Of a DNA stretch of 64,000 nucleotides, positions 27,994 through 39,546 are shown in pieces. Position 1 is the first letter of the stretch. Every line of letters begins with the position of its first letter. Under the pieces are notes generated by a model that was not told the DNA's origin, searched no databases, and saw only the letters and a program-made list of their open reading frames with translations. Source of the stretch: Curvibacter cyanobacteriorum. GTDB taxonomy: Bacteria; Pseudomonadota; Gammaproteobacteria; Burkholderiales; Burkholderiaceae_C. The stretch spans positions 186,001 to 250,000 of the forward strand of contig NZ_JAQSIP010000007.1 of NCBI RefSeq assembly GCF_028649475.1, written 5' to 3'. The translations under genes were made by a program, and so were the position numbers.

Positions 27994-29223
27994 ATGGCAA
28001 AGGAATACAAGGATCTGGTGGTGGGGCTGGACATTGGCACGGCCAAGGTCATGGCGGTGGTGGCCGAAGTCCTGCCCGGCGGCGAACTCAAGCTGGCAGG
28101 TCTGGGCGTGGCCCCCAGCAATGGCTTGAAGCGCGGCGTGGTGGTCAACATCGACGCCACCGTGCAAAGCATCCAGCAAGCCCTCAAAGAGGCCGAGCTG
28201 ATGGCCGACTGCAAGATCACCCGGGTCTACACCGGCATCACGGGCAGCCACATCCGCGGCCTCAACTCCAGCGGCATGGTGGCGGTCAAGGACAAGGAAG
28301 TCACCTCGGCCGATGTGGCCCGCGTGGTGGAAACCGCCAAGGCCATCAACATCTCGACCGACCAGCGCCTGCTGCTGGTGGAGCCGCAGGAGTTCGTCAT
28401 TGACGGCCAGGACGTCAAGGAGCCGATCGGCATGAGCGGTCTGCGCCTGGAAGCCAAGGTGCACATCGTCACCGGCGCCCAGAGCGCGGCCGAGAACATC
28501 ATCAAGTGCGTGCGCCGCTGTGGCCTTGACGTCGAGCAGCTGATGCTCAACCCGCTGGCCTCGAGCCAGGCCGTGTTGACCGACGACGAGCGCGAACTGG
28601 GCGTGGCGGTGGTCGACATCGGCGCCGGCACCACCGACGTGGCCATCTTCACCAACGGCGCGATCCGCCACACGGCGGTGATCCCGATCGCAGGCGACCT
28701 GATCACCAGCGACATCGCGATGGCGCTGCGCACCCCGACCAAGGACGCCGAGGACATCAAGGTCGAATCAGGCTATGCCAAGCAACTGCTGGCCGACGCC
28801 GAGACCCAGGTCGAAGTACCGGGGCTCGGCGACCGCGGCCCGCGCATGCTGAGCCGCCAGGCGCTGGCGGGCGTGATCGAGCCGCGCGTCGAAGAGATCT
28901 TCTCGCTGGTGCAGCAGGTGATCCGCGAGTCCGGCTACGAGGAAGTGCTGTCCTCGGGCATCGTGCTGACCGGTGGCAGCTCGGTCATGCCGGGCATGGT
29001 CGAACTGGCCGAGGACATCTTCCTCAAGCCCGTGCGCCGTGGTCTGCCCAAGTATTCGAGTGCCCTGTCGGACATGGTCGCGCAGCCGCGGGCCGCCACC
29101 GTCATGGGCCTCATGGAAGAAGCCCGCCAGGCCCGCATCCGCGGCTTCAAGGTGGCCCAGAAAAGTGGTTCCATGAAGACGGCGTTCGGCCGCTTCAAGG
29201 ACTTCATCGTGGGGAACTTCTGA
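27994..29223 (+). CDS. ftsA: Cell division protein FtsA
   Basis: 409 residues. Actin-like ATPase that tethers FtsZ to the membrane. The phosphate-1 motif VGLDIGTAKV lies near residues 10-19 and VVDIGAGTTDVA near 206-217. The C-terminal amphipathic helix (FGRFKDFIVGNF) supplies membrane binding. It follows ftsQ after a 34-nt gap containing an A-rich stretch. It is followed by a 229-nt gap, unusually long for this cluster, before ftsZ. Confidence 0.97.
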   Translation: MAKEYKDLVVGLDIGTAKVMAVVAEVLPGGELKLAGLGVAPSNGLKRGVVVNIDATVQSIQQALKEAELMADCKITRVYTGITGSHIRGLNSSGMVAVKDKEVTSADVARVVETAKAINISTDQRLLLVEPQEFVIDGQDVKEPIGMSGLRLEAKVHIVTGAQSAAENIIKCVRRCGLDVEQLMLNPLASSQAVLTDDERELGVAVVDIGAGTTDVAIFTNGAIRHTAVIPIAGDLITSDIAMALRTPTKDAEDIKVESGYAKQLLADAETQVEVPGLGDRGPRMLSRQALAGVIEPRVEEIFSLVQQVIRESGYEEVLSSGIVLTGGSSVMPGMVELAEDIFLKPVRRGLPKYSSALSDMVAQPRAATVMGLMEEARQARIRGFKVAQKSGSMKTAFGRFKDFIVGNF

Positions 29224-29452
29224 GCATGTTCCGCCCCCCCTGCCTTGGCGCTGGCCCGACCCGCTGGAGCGGCGTGCTGGCGCTGGGTCCGCCACTGCGA
29301 AAACGGTGGTTGGCCCGAGGCAGCCCGCCGTGCAAAAAAAGGCAGGCGGAACACTGTATCGGACCGCCGTGAAGGCCCTCTGGCAAGTCACAATATTCCA
29401 ACAGTCAAATATTTTCGGCAATTGCAAATCAGGCAGATTCAGGAGCAACGAG
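29224..29452 (+). promoter_or_regulatory. ftsA-ftsZ intergenic region with probable ftsZ promoter
   Basis: 229 nt without a gene. The last 70 nt are strikingly AT-rich for this genome and contain two AATATT sextamers (near 29391 and 29409) that are self-complementary. This is where a dedicated ftsZ promoter would be expected, but I could not fix a confident -35/-10 pair. A good Shine-Dalgarno (AGGAG at 29441-29445) precedes the ftsZ ATG by 7 nt. Confidence 0.4.
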
Positions 29453-30685
29453 ATGACCATCGAAATGATCGAAGTTGAAGAGTTCAACATGGGCACGCAG
29501 ATCAAGGTGATCGGGGTGGGCGGTGGCGGCGGCAATGCGGTGGAACACATGATCCAGCGCCATGTGCAAGGCGTCGAATTCGTCTGCGCCAACACCGACG
29601 CACAGGCCCTGAGCCGCAGCGCTGCCCATCGCACGATTCAACTGGGTCAAAGCGGTCTGGGCGCCGGCAGCAAGCCCGACAAGGGCCGTGACGCCGCCGA
29701 AGCCGCGCTGGAAGACATCCGCGCCGCCATCGCGGGCGCCCACATGCTGTTCATCACCGCCGGCATGGGCGGTGGCACCGGCACCGGCGCCGCGCCGGTG
29801 ATCGCCCGCGTGGCCAAGGAAATGGGCATCCTGACCGTGGGCGTGGTGACCAAGCCTTTCGATTGGGAAGGCAAGCGCCGCATGACCAACGCCGACGATG
29901 GCCTGGCTGAACTCGAAGCCAACGTGGACTCGCTGATCGTGGTGCTCAACGAAAAGCTGCTCGACGTGCTGGGCGACGACATCACCCAGGACGAAGCCTT
30001 TGCCCACGCCAACGACGTGCTCAAGAACGCCGTCGGCGGCATTGCCGAAATCATCAACGAATACGGCCATGTGAACGTCGACTTTGAAGACGTGCGCACC
30101 GTGATGGGCGAACCCGGCAAGGCCATGATGGGCACCGCTGTGGCCAGCGGCCCGGACCGCGCCCGCATCGCCGCCGAACAAGCCGTGGCTTGCCCGCTGC
30201 TCGAAGGCATCGACCTGTCGGGCGCCAAGGGCGTGCTGGTCTTGGTGACCGCCGCCAAGGGCAGCCTGAAGCTGTCCGAGTCCAAGCTGGCCATGAGCAC
30301 CATCAACGCCTACGCCTCGCCGGACGCCCACGTCATCTACGGCGCGGCCTACGACGACAGCCTGGGTGACAACATCCGCGTGACCGTGGTGGCCACCGGC
30401 CTGAGCCGTCAAAACGCGCGCCGTCAGGCCCCTCCGCTGCAAGTGCTGCGCACCGGCACCGACAACGTGGGCTTCAACCTGCCCGTGGCCTCGGCTGGCG
30501 GCTCGTCGGTGGGCAACGCGGTGGGCCTGGGCTCGGTGAGCTCGGGTGCCGACTACGGCGGCATGAGCGTGCCCAGCGTCTGGCGCACCAACCGCACCCA
30601 AGCCGCGGCCAAGGTCGACGCCCTGGTGTCGGGTGGCATGGACGACCTGGAAATCCCGGCCTTCCTGCGCAAGCAAGCCGACTGA
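29453..30685 (+). CDS. ftsZ: Cell division protein FtsZ
   Basis: 410 residues. Tubulin-like GTPase that forms the Z ring. The tubulin signature GGGTGTG is at residues 106-112. The GTP-binding N-terminus IKVIGVGGGGGNAV (about 15-28) and the T7-loop region NVDFEDVRTVM are intact. The conserved C-terminal peptide DLEIPAFLRKQAD, which binds FtsA and ZipA, ends the protein. ATG 29453 was chosen for its AGGAG at optimal distance and because MTIEMIEVEEFN is the usual betaproteobacterial start. A strong terminator follows. Confidence 0.98.
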   Translation: MTIEMIEVEEFNMGTQIKVIGVGGGGGNAVEHMIQRHVQGVEFVCANTDAQALSRSAAHRTIQLGQSGLGAGSKPDKGRDAAEAALEDIRAAIAGAHMLFITAGMGGGTGTGAAPVIARVAKEMGILTVGVVTKPFDWEGKRRMTNADDGLAELEANVDSLIVVLNEKLLDVLGDDITQDEAFAHANDVLKNAVGGIAEIINEYGHVNVDFEDVRTVMGEPGKAMMGTAVASGPDRARIAAEQAVACPLLEGIDLSGAKGVLVLVTAAKGSLKLSESKLAMSTINAYASPDAHVIYGAAYDDSLGDNIRVTVVATGLSRQNARRQAPPLQVLRTGTDNVGFNLPVASAGGSSVGNAVGLGSVSSGADYGGMSVPSVWRTNRTQAAAKVDALVSGGMDDLEIPAFLRKQAD

Positions 30686-30734
30686 GTCTGACAGGCTGTT
30701 GACGGGGCAGGGCCCCGACCTGATTTGCCGAAGC

Positions 30735-30772
30735 AAAAAACCCCGCGGTCCGACAGGACGGCGGGGTTTTTT
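30735..30772. terminator. Bidirectional intrinsic terminator after ftsZ
   Basis: CCCCGC (30741-30746) pairs with GCGGGG (30761-30766), with an inner TCC/GGA pair, flanked by an A-run on the left and a six-T run on the right. It can stop both ftsZ transcripts and transcripts of the converging chemoreceptor gene. It ends the main dcw operon before lpxC. Confidence 0.9.
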
Positions 30773-30901
30773 CATGGGGCTGGCGCTGCTTGGGCCGTGG
30801 GGCGCCCCGCAGGGGGCGCCGTTGGGTGGCCGCCGTGGGTCAGCGTATCACCCGGGCCTGGCGGCCACGAACGGTGCCACGAGCGGTGTACGGGGCGCGT
30901 G

Positions 30902-32713
30902 TCAGAAGGACTCCCAGTCGCCCTCGGCCGAGCCCGCGCTGCTGGCAGGGGCCGCCGCCTTGGGCGCCGGGGCCGGTGCTGGGGCTGGGGCTGCTGGGTT
31001 GGCTTTGGCGGGCAGGGCCTGGCGGGCCGGGGCGGGCGCGGCGCTGCTGCCCACGCGCGGCGCGGCGGCCCGCGGGGGCAGGGGCTTGGCCTGGGCTGCG
31101 ACGGGCGCACGGGCCGGGGCCGGGCGGTGGCTCACCGCCACCCCCTGGCTGCCGCTGACGCGGAACAAGGCCACCACCTCGGTCAGCCGCATGGCCTGCT
31201 CGCGCAGGCTGTCGGCGGCCGCGGCGGACTGTTCGACCAGGGCCGAGTTCTGTTGCGTCATCTGGTCGAGCTGGTTGATCGAACCGTTGACCTGGGCGAT
31301 GCCCTGGCTTTGCTCGGCCGTGGCGGCCCGGATTTCGCCAATGATGTCGGTCACGCGCTGCACGCTGGCGACGATTTCGTCCATGGTACTGCCCGCATGG
31401 CCCACCAGGCGGGTGCCCGATTCGACCTTCTCGACCGAGGCGCCGATCAGCGACTTGATCTCTTTGGCGGCCTCGGCACTGCGCCCGGCCAGGCTGCGCA
31501 CCTCGCCGGCCACCACGGCAAACCCCCGGCCTTGTTCGCCTGCGCGGGCGGCTTCGACCGCGGCATTGAGCGCGAGGATGTTGGTCTGGAAGGCGATGCC
31601 GTCGATCACGCCAATGATGTCGGCGATGCGCTTGCTGCTGCTGTTGATTTCTTCCATGGTGCTGACCACTTCGGACACCACGGCGCCGCCACGCTGCGCC
31701 ACCTCGGCCGCCGACTGCGCCATCTGGTTGGCGGTCTGCGCCGAGTCGGAGGTTTGCTGCACCGTGCTGGTCAGCTCCTCCATGCTGCTGGAGGTGGACT
31801 GCAGGTTGCTGGCGGTTTGTTCGGTGCGCTGCGACAGGTCGGTGTTGCCTTGGGCGATCTCGCTCGAGGCGGTGGCGATGCTGTCGGTGGCCGAACGCAC
31901 CTCGCTGACCAGCCGCCGCAACGAGCTCACCATGTGGGCCAGGCCGTCGAGCATCGAGCCCGCGGGGGCCGGGGCGATCTGCACGTCGAGGTTGCCCTCC
32001 GCGACCGCCGACATGGCCTCGATGGCCACCATCGGATCGCCACCAATCTGTTGCAGCACCGAGCGCGCCACCAACACGCCAATGCCACCGACCACCAGCA
32101 CCACCACCAGCACGAAGCCAAACTGGCTCAGCATCGCGTCACGCACCTGCTGATCGAGGTCGTCGGTGTAGACGCCCGAACCGACCATCCAGTTCCAGCC
32201 ATCGACGCGCGCCGCGTACAGCAGCTTGGGCACCAGGGCCTGCTGGCCCGGGCGCGGAAAGACGGTGGGCACAAAGGCGCGGCCCTGCGGGCTGCTGCGC
32301 ACCCCGTCGGCCAGCAGTTTGATGATGTCGGTGCCGGCTCCGTCCTTGATCTTGCCCTGCATGTTCTGGCCCTCCCATTCGGGCTTGATCGGGTGCATCA
32401 CGCCGACCGCGTCCAGGGTCCAGATGTAGAAGTATTCGGTCTTGCCTTCGGGGCCGCCGTAGCGCGACACGCGCAAGGCTTCTCGCGCGGCCTTTTGGGC
32501 GTCTTCGGTGCTCATGCTGCCGCTGGCCGCCTTGGCCTGGTAGGCACTGACGATGCTGTGGGCGCCTTGCACCGCGGTGGTCAGCAGCTCCTTGCGGGCT
32601 TCGATGATCTGGCTGCGCTGCTGCGCCAGGGTGATCACGGCCAGCAACAGCAGCGCGGCCAGGGCCGTGCCGATGAGCAGCATGATTTTTGCTTTGAAAC
32701 TGAGGCGGTTCAT
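30902..32713 (-). CDS. Methyl-accepting chemotaxis protein with Cache sensor and CheR-docking tail
   Basis: 603 residues. One membrane segment (about 10-30), a periplasmic single-Cache domain (about 35-185; [20 protein letters not shown]), a second segment (about 193-213), HAMP, and a cytoplasmic signalling domain whose hairpin tip reads [21 protein letters not shown] long Ala/Pro linker (about 530-590) ends in the pentapeptide DWESF. This resembles the NWETF tail of Tar/Tsr that tethers CheR/CheB, so this receptor may carry its own methylation-enzyme docking site. The ATG has GGAG 6 nt upstream. It lies in reverse orientation between ftsZ and lpxC. The ligand is unknown; Cache domains of this class often bind small organic acids or amines. 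Confidence 0.93.
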   Translation of the reverse strand: MNRLSFKAKIMLLIGTALAALLLLAVITLAQQRSQIIEARKELLTTAVQGAHSIVSAYQAKAASGSMSTEDAQKAAREALRVSRYGGPEGKTEYFYIWTLDAVGVMHPIKPEWEGQNMQGKIKDGAGTDIIKLLADGVRSSPQGRAFVPTVFPRPGQQALVPKLLYAARVDGWNWMVGSGVYTDDLDQQVRDAMLSQFGFVLVVVLVVGGIGVLVARSVLQQIGGDPMVAIEAMSAVAEGNLDVQIAPAPAGSMLDGLAHMVSSLRRLVSEVRSATDSIATASSEIAQGNTDLSQRTEQTASNLQSTSSSMEELTSTVQQTSDSAQTANQMAQSAAEVAQRGGAVVSEVVSTMEEINSSSKRIADIIGVIDGIAFQTNILALNAAVEAARAGEQGRGFAVVAGEVRSLAGRSAEAAKEIKSLIGASVEKVESGTRLVGHAGSTMDEIVASVQRVTDIIGEIRAATAEQSQGIAQVNGSINQLDQMTQQNSALVEQSAAAADSLREQAMRLTEVVALFRVSGSQGVAVSHRPAPARAPVAAQAKPLPPRAAAPRVGSSAAPAPARQALPAKANPAAPAPAPAPAPKAAAPASSAGSAEGDWESF

Positions 32714-32890
32714 TCCATTCTCCGTGGCGTGTGGCTGGGTGCGGGTGGGGCACAGCTGCCCGGATTGGGGGCGCCTGCCCCTTCATTTTGCCGGGGCTGT
32801 CCTGGGGGCTCGCGGGGGTCTTCCCTTAAAAAGAACTTAGCTTGATGTGGGTCAGGTGGGCCCGGCCCCACCGCGCAGGCCGCAAATCTC

Positions 32891-32896
32891 TAAAAT
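32891..32896 (+). promoter_or_regulatory. Putative -10 element of lpxC
   Basis: TAAAAT ends 6 nt before the lpxC ATG, giving a predicted leaderless transcript. No good -35 is present 16-18 nt upstream. Confidence 0.45.
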
Positions 32897-32902
32897 GCTT
32901 GA

Positions 32903-33826
32903 ATGCTGCAGCAAAGAACCCTGAAAACCCTGACCCGTGCCGTGGGCGTTGGCCTGCACAGCGGGCAGCGGGTGGAATTGACCCTGAGACCGGCCCAGCC
33001 CGACACGGGCATCGTGTTCCGGCGCGTCGATCTGCCCGAGCCGGTGGACATCCCGATCACGGCGCAGGCCGTCACGGACACCCGGCTGGCGTCGACCATC
33101 TCGGCCGGCAACGCCAAAGTGCACACGGTCGAGCACCTGATGTCGGCCTGTGCGGGCCTGGGCATCGACAACCTCTACATCGACATCACGGCCGAAGAGG
33201 TGCCGATCCTCGACGGTTCTTCGGCCTCGTTCGTGTTTTTGCTGCAGAGCGCTGGCGTGGAGCTGCAAAAGGCGCCGCGCCGCTTCATCCGCGTCAAACG
33301 CCCGGTCGAGGTGCGTGAAGGCCAGGGGGCGCAGTCCAAGTGGGCGCGCCTCACGCCCTACCATGGTTACAAGCTCAATTTCGAGATCGACTTCGACCAC
33401 CCCGCGGTGGACTCCACGGGCCAGCGGGTCGAGTTCGACCTGGGCTCGGGCAACTACAGCCGCGACATCGCGCGGGCCCGCACCTTTGGCTTCACCCGCG
33501 ACGTCGAGATGATGCGGGCCAATGGCCTGGCCCTCGGGGGCGGTCTGGACAACGCCATCGTGATGGACGACTACAAGGTGCTCAACAGCGACGGTCTGCG
33601 CTACGACGACGAGTTCGTCAAGCACAAGATCCTTGACGCCATGGGGGACCTGTACATCATCGGCAAACCGCTGCTGGCCGAGTACACCGCTTTCCGTTCT
33701 GGCCATGCCATGAACAACCGCCTGCTGCGCGAGCTGCTGGCCCAGCCGGACGCTTGGGAAATCGTCACTTTTGACGACGAGCGCCAAGCGCCCAGCGGCT
33801 TTGCGCAACCGGCCCGCGCCTGGTGA
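32903..33826 (+). CDS. lpxC: UDP-3-O-acyl-N-acetylglucosamine deacetylase
   Basis: 307 residues, normal. Zinc deacetylase that commits UDP-acyl-GlcNAc to lipid A. Metal ligands are visible: His78 in HTVEHLMSA, and His241 and Asp245 in [11 protein letters not shown]. The C-terminal SGHAMNN supplies the conserved catalytic His. It is the usual last gene of the dcw region but has its own promoter here, because a terminator and a reverse-strand receptor gene separate it from ftsZ. Confidence 0.97.
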   Translation: MLQQRTLKTLTRAVGVGLHSGQRVELTLRPAQPDTGIVFRRVDLPEPVDIPITAQAVTDTRLASTISAGNAKVHTVEHLMSACAGLGIDNLYIDITAEEVPILDGSSASFVFLLQSAGVELQKAPRRFIRVKRPVEVREGQGAQSKWARLTPYHGYKLNFEIDFDHPAVDSTGQRVEFDLGSGNYSRDIARARTFGFTRDVEMMRANGLALGGGLDNAIVMDDYKVLNSDGLRYDDEFVKHKILDAMGDLYIIGKPLLAEYTAFRSGHAMNNRLLRELLAQPDAWEIVTFDDERQAPSGFAQPARAW

Positions 33827-33892
33827 GGCGTCCTGCGGCCCGGCTGAGGGGCTTTGGCCGCTGGCGCGCGGGCTGAGCTTATACTGCGGGCT

Positions 33893-35985
<2,093 letters not shown>

Positions 35986-35994
35986 GGGCCCCGC

Positions 35995-36019
35995 ACCGGT
36001 GGGCGGCGCGCCCACCGGT
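35995..36019. terminator. Perfect 10-bp hairpin between converging thiC and chemoreceptor genes
   Basis: ACCGGTGGGC (35995-36004) pairs perfectly with GCCCACCGGT (36010-36019) across a 5-nt loop. It lies 9 nt after the thiC stop and 43 nt after the reverse-strand gene end. There is no T-run, but the symmetry and placement fit a two-way terminator or a 3'-end stabiliser. Confidence 0.55.
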
Positions 36020-36061
36020 CTGCCGTGCCTGGGCACCCAGGGCCGCCGGTGGACCCGGGCC

Positions 36062-37738
36062 TCAGCGTGTCGCGGGCGCGCCTTGCCAGGACAAATGCGC
36101 GGTGGCGGCCACGCTGGGGGGCTCGGGCAGCACGAACTGGCTGATCATGCCGCTGAGCTCGCTGGCCTGCTGACGCAGGCCATCCGAGGCGGCTGCCGAC
36201 TGCTCGACCAGGGCCGAGTTCTGCTGGGTCATCTCGTCGAGCTGGGCCACGGCGCGGTTGATCTGACCAATGTCGCGGCTCTGCGCCGCGGTGGCCTGCG
36301 CGATGGCGCTCAGCGCGTCGGCCACCCCTTGCACCGAGCCGACCACCTTGTGCATGGTGCTGCCGGCCTGGTCGGCCAGCGCGGCGCCGGCCTCGATGCG
36401 CTGCACCGAGTTGCCGATCAAGCCCTTGATCTCCTTGGCCGCGCTGGCCGAGCGACCAGCCAGCTGGCGCACTTCGGACGCCACCACCGCAAAGCCACGG
36501 CCGGCCTCGCCGGCGCGCGCGGCTTCCACCGCGGCATTCAGGGCCAGGATGTTGGTCTGGAAGGCGATGCTGTCGATCACCCCGACGATGTCCGCCACCT
36601 GGCCCGAGGCGCGGTGGATGTCGGTCATGGTCTGCACCATCTGGCTGACCACGGCGCCCCCATCACTGGCCACGCGAGCCGCCTCGCTGGCCATGCGCTC
36701 GGCCTGGTCGGCTGCGGCGGTGGACTGTTGTAGCGTCTGGCTCATGCCCTCCAGCGCGGCGGCGGTCTGTTGCAGGCTGGACGCGGCCTGCTCGGTGCGC
36801 AGGGACAGGTCGGCGTTGCCGTGCGCGATCTCGTTGGAGGCGTGCCCAATGTTGTGGGCCGACTGCCGGATCAGGCTGACCAGGCGGCGCAGCGAGCCCT
36901 GCATCGAGCCCAGGGCCAGCAGCAGTTGGCCAGCCTCGTCGCGCTGGTGGCCCTCGATGTCTTCGCGCAGGTCAAAGCTCGCCACGCGGTCGGCCGTGTG
37001 GCTGGCAACGCGGATCGGTTGGGCGATGCGGCGCACCTGCCACAGCGCCAGCAGGCCGCCCAGCAGCAGGGCGGCAGCACTGAAGCCCAGCAGCGCGCTG
37101 CGCGCCGAATAGCTCAGCTGGGCCACCGTTTCGCCTTCGCCGTCAATGGCCTGGCGCTGCGCCTGGCCCAGCGCCTGCAGGGCCCCCAACAGTTGCTCGG
37201 CACTGGGTTGAAAGCGCTGGCTGAACACCTGTCGGATGCGGGCGGTCAGGCCCGAATCACGCGCCGCCACCAACTCGGTCCGCGCTTTTTTGAAGTCGGC
37301 GCCGGCCTGGGTGATGCGCTCCAGCAAGGCCTGGTCTTCCGCACCGGGCAGGCGCAGGCTGACCTGTTGCATCAGGTCGTCGTACTGCTGCTGGGTGGCC
37401 TGAATGTCCTGCGCCAGGATCTCGCCGACTTCGGGTTCGGAGCTCAGCGCCATGGCCTTGTAGCGCTCAGTGTTCAAGGACTGCAGGCGGTAGGCGTCGG
37501 TCACCAGGCGCTCGGTGGGCAGCTTGTCCTCGGTGATGTGGCGCGTGGCTTCGTCGACCTGGAACAGTGACCAGACGCCAAAGCCCGCGCCGCTGAGGCT
37601 CAGCAACAGCACCAGGCCGAAGGTGGTCATCAGGCGCTGCCGCAGCGAATGGCGGCTGGCCGGGGGCGGCGCCGCGGCGGTGGCGGGGGCTTCTGGCAGG
37701 TCCTCAGGGGACAGTGGGGCAGACGGTGAGGCGATCAC
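36062..37738 (-). CDS. Methyl-accepting chemotaxis protein with four-helix-bundle sensor
   Basis: 558 residues from a GTG with AAGGA 7 nt upstream. An acidic Pro/Ala-rich cytoplasmic tail (1-30) precedes membrane segment one (about 37-57). A periplasmic four-helix-bundle-like sensor (about 58-210) follows, then segment two (about 212-232), HAMP, and the signalling hairpin with [21 protein letters not shown]-type tip (about 390-410). Unlike the receptor at 31-32.7 kb, it lacks a C-terminal WxxF tail, so it may rely on other receptors for CheR. An in-frame ATG at residue 37 would remove the tail. Confidence 0.9.
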   Translation of the reverse strand: MIASPSAPLSPEDLPEAPATAAAPPPASRHSLRQRLMTTFGLVLLLSLSGAGFGVWSLFQVDEATRHITEDKLPTERLVTDAYRLQSLNTERYKAMALSSEPEVGEILAQDIQATQQQYDDLMQQVSLRLPGAEDQALLERITQAGADFKKARTELVAARDSGLTARIRQVFSQRFQPSAEQLLGALQALGQAQRQAIDGEGETVAQLSYSARSALLGFSAAALLLGGLLALWQVRRIAQPIRVASHTADRVASFDLREDIEGHQRDEAGQLLLALGSMQGSLRRLVSLIRQSAHNIGHASNEIAHGNADLSLRTEQAASSLQQTAAALEGMSQTLQQSTAAADQAERMASEAARVASDGGAVVSQMVQTMTDIHRASGQVADIVGVIDSIAFQTNILALNAAVEAARAGEAGRGFAVVASEVRQLAGRSASAAKEIKGLIGNSVQRIEAGAALADQAGSTMHKVVGSVQGVADALSAIAQATAAQSRDIGQINRAVAQLDEMTQQNSALVEQSAAASDGLRQQASELSGMISQFVLPEPPSVAATAHLSWQGAPATR

Positions 37739-37768
37739 GGGCAGTTCCTTGCCCCCTTCGCCAGCCGT

Positions 37769-37942
37769 TCAACTGCGTTGCAGCACCAGCCTTGTGGGCG
37801 GGAGGTCCAACGCTTCAGGCTCCAGCGCTTCGGGGTGCCCCTCGAGGTAGACCAGCAGGCGGCCCTTGCGGAGCAGCACATGGCTGATGGTCATCGTCAT
37901 GCCTTGCCAGCGGGCGCTTTTGCCGGGCTTGTACAAGGTCAT
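37769..37942 (-). CDS. Small conserved-looking hypothetical protein (57 residues)
   Basis: 57 residues from ATG 37942 (the frame stays open to 38044). The sequence begins MTLYKPGKSARWQG and ends in a patterned TRLVLQRS tail, with a hydrophobic/charged alternation (SHVLLRKGRLLVYLEGH) that suggests a small beta-rich soluble domain. It has no signal peptide or membrane segment and no family I recognise. It lies 30 nt upstream of the chemoreceptor gene on the same strand and might be co-transcribed. No clear ribosome-binding site. Confidence 0.5.
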   Translation of the reverse strand: MTLYKPGKSARWQGMTMTISHVLLRKGRLLVYLEGHPEALEPEALDLPPTRLVLQRS

Positions 37943-38075
37943 GTTGCAGGTGCGAGGAGGCGGTCCTGGGTCGCTGAGGCTGGCTGGGGTCAGAGGGTTA
38001 TCAGTGGGTGGGAGCGGATTCGCTCCACCATCGGTATTGAACATGCGCGGTGTGACGGTACTTTGACAGGAGGCG

Positions 38076-38097
38076 AAAAAGAAAGCCTCCCTGAGGC
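38076..38097 (-). terminator. Intrinsic terminator of ruvC
   Basis: Read on the reverse strand, GCCTC-AGG-GAGGC (38097-38085) is followed by TTTCTTTTT. It lies about 140 nt beyond the ruvC stop. The 296-nt gap 37943-38238 otherwise shows nothing I can support. Confidence 0.65.
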
Positions 38098-38238
38098 AGT
38101 CCTCGAGGGTACCCGATCGCCGCCCCGGCTGGGGGCGATTGGCGCACCGGCCGGTGCCGCGGGGGATGCAAATCGCGTCACCGGCGGGTGCGGCAGCGCT
38201 GGGCGTGAGCCGGGACCTGGGCCAGGGTGGGGGCAGCC

Positions 38239-38790
38239 TCAGTAGCTGCGGCCGTCGCGGTACATGGCGTGGGTGCGGCGCTGCAGCTGGCCCCCCGCAT
38301 CGCTGATGCGCGCCATGGCCTGGCCGGCATGGGCATGGGTGATGGCCATGCCCAGCGCGTCGGCGGCGTCGGTGCCGGGCAGGCCGGGCAAGCGCAGCAG
38401 GCGGCGCACCATTTCCTGCACCTGCGGCTTGGCGGCGCGGCCGTGGCCCACCACGGCCTTCTTCATTTGCAGCGCGGTGTACTCGGACACCGGCAGGTCA
38501 CGCGACACCAGCGCCGTGATGCAGGCGCCACGCGCCTGGCCCAGCAGCAGCGTGGACTGCGGGTTGACGTTGACGAAGATGATTTCGACCGTGGCGACCT
38601 CGGGTTGGTAGCGGTCGCACACCTCGCGGATGCCGTCGTACAGCACCTTCAGGCGCCCGGGCAGGTCGCCCAGCGGCAGGTGGGTGGTTTTGATGGTGCC
38701 GCTGGCCACGTAGGTCAGCGTGGTGCCTTGAACGTCGATGACGCCAAAGCCGGTGGTTTGCAGACCGGGGTCGATGCCGAGAATTCTCAT
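38239..38790 (-). CDS. ruvC: Holliday junction endonuclease RuvC
   Basis: 183 residues. Dimeric nuclease that cuts four-way junctions together with RuvAB. The acidic active site is readable: Asp7 in MRILGIDPG, the Glu in TVEIIFVN (near 69) and the C-terminal Asp pair in DAADALGMA (near 141-144). ruvA and ruvB are not adjacent in this window. No Shine-Dalgarno precedes the ATG; a -10-like TAAACT lies 9 nt upstream. Confidence 0.96.
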   Translation of the reverse strand: MRILGIDPGLQTTGFGVIDVQGTTLTYVASGTIKTTHLPLGDLPGRLKVLYDGIREVCDRYQPEVATVEIIFVNVNPQSTLLLGQARGACITALVSRDLPVSEYTALQMKKAVVGHGRAAKPQVQEMVRRLLRLPGLPGTDAADALGMAITHAHAGQAMARISDAGGQLQRRTHAMYRDGRSY

Positions 38791-38799
38791 GGAGGCTTG

Positions 38800-38805
38800 A
38801 GTTTA
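38800..38805 (-). promoter_or_regulatory. Putative -10 element of ruvC
   Basis: TAAACT on the reverse strand, 9 nt before the ATG at 38790. It fits the short-leader pattern of the window. Confidence 0.35.
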
Positions 38806-38856
38806 GGGGCCCCGGTGCGCTCCGTGGGGGATCCGCGGACCCGACGGGGCAATAGT

Positions 38857-38870
38857 TACAATGACGTCAT
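38857..38870 (+). promoter_or_regulatory. -10-like element overlapping a 10-bp palindrome
   Basis: TACAAT (38857-38862) overlaps the perfect palindrome ATGACGTCAT (38861-38870) in the 104-nt divergent gap between ruvC and the next gene. The palindrome sits where transcription of the downstream gene would start and could be an operator. No good -35 was found. Confidence 0.4.
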
Positions 38871-38894
38871 GGTCAATCGATTTCACCCGTCGCC

Positions 38895-39518
38895 ATGAGC
38901 CCGCCAGTGGCTGCCTCAAAAAGCGCAGCTTTAGATGCAACGCCCCGGACCCGGGTGCTGCTCGTGCTGGCCCGTCGCTACCGCATCGCGCAGCTCAAGC
39001 AGGCCCGCGGGCGCTGCTTTTCGACCTCGCTGGCCTTTGCCCTGGAAGCCAAGCGCCGCGGCATCGAGGTGGACTTGCTGCGCTGGCGTGTCAAAGACAG
39101 CGACGACTTCGCCGACCACTGGGCCATCCGCCTCGACGCCGAACGGGCCCTGGACCTCAGCAGCGTGCAGTTTGACCCGCTCGGCCGACCGGTGCAAAGC
39201 CTGGACGCCTACCCCGACAACTTCACAGACCGCCGCGAGTACCCGGCCAGCTTGTTCCTGGACGGCTATCAGAAGGTGGCCCAGCACCGCCGCACCCGCT
39301 TTCCGTTGGCCTTTTTGATGCAGGTGTGCCGGGCCATGTGGCGTCACGACGTGGTCTCGGATCTGAAGCGCGGCGCTTTGCACCAGGTGCTGCTGGGAAC
39401 GGCCCGCTGCCTGGGCCGCCTCGCTGTGTTGCGCCTCGAATGGCTGCGCCGGCGCATGGACCGGCGCGCGCGGCAGCTCCGCGGCGAAGTGCCCTCAGGC
39501 AACGAAACCATCTTGTGA
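38895..39518 (+). CDS. Hypothetical protein, 207 residues
   Basis: I do not recognise a family. The protein is basic and soluble, with no signal peptide or membrane segment. It has an Arg/Lys-rich start (TRVLLVLARRYRIAQLKQ, about 19-36) and a very basic helical end (RLEWLRRRMDRRARQLRG). The central part mixes aromatic and acidic residues (DAYPDNFTDRREYPASLFLDGYQK). The net charge suggests nucleic acid binding, but this is speculation. It is divergent from ruvC and convergent with mtgA. Codon and GC use look like the neighbours. Confidence 0.7.
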   Translation: MSPPVAASKSAALDATPRTRVLLVLARRYRIAQLKQARGRCFSTSLAFALEAKRRGIEVDLLRWRVKDSDDFADHWAIRLDAERALDLSSVQFDPLGRPVQSLDAYPDNFTDRREYPASLFLDGYQKVAQHRRTRFPLAFLMQVCRAMWRHDVVSDLKRGALHQVLLGTARCLGRLAVLRLEWLRRRMDRRARQLRGEVPSGNETIL

Positions 39519-39546
39519 CGCGCAGCGCGCCGCGGACCGGATGGGA

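Noticed and set aside
30725-32845. A 706-codon forward open frame opposite the chemoreceptor gene
   Set aside because: The reverse strand encodes an unmistakable chemoreceptor; the forward frame has no recognisable domain.
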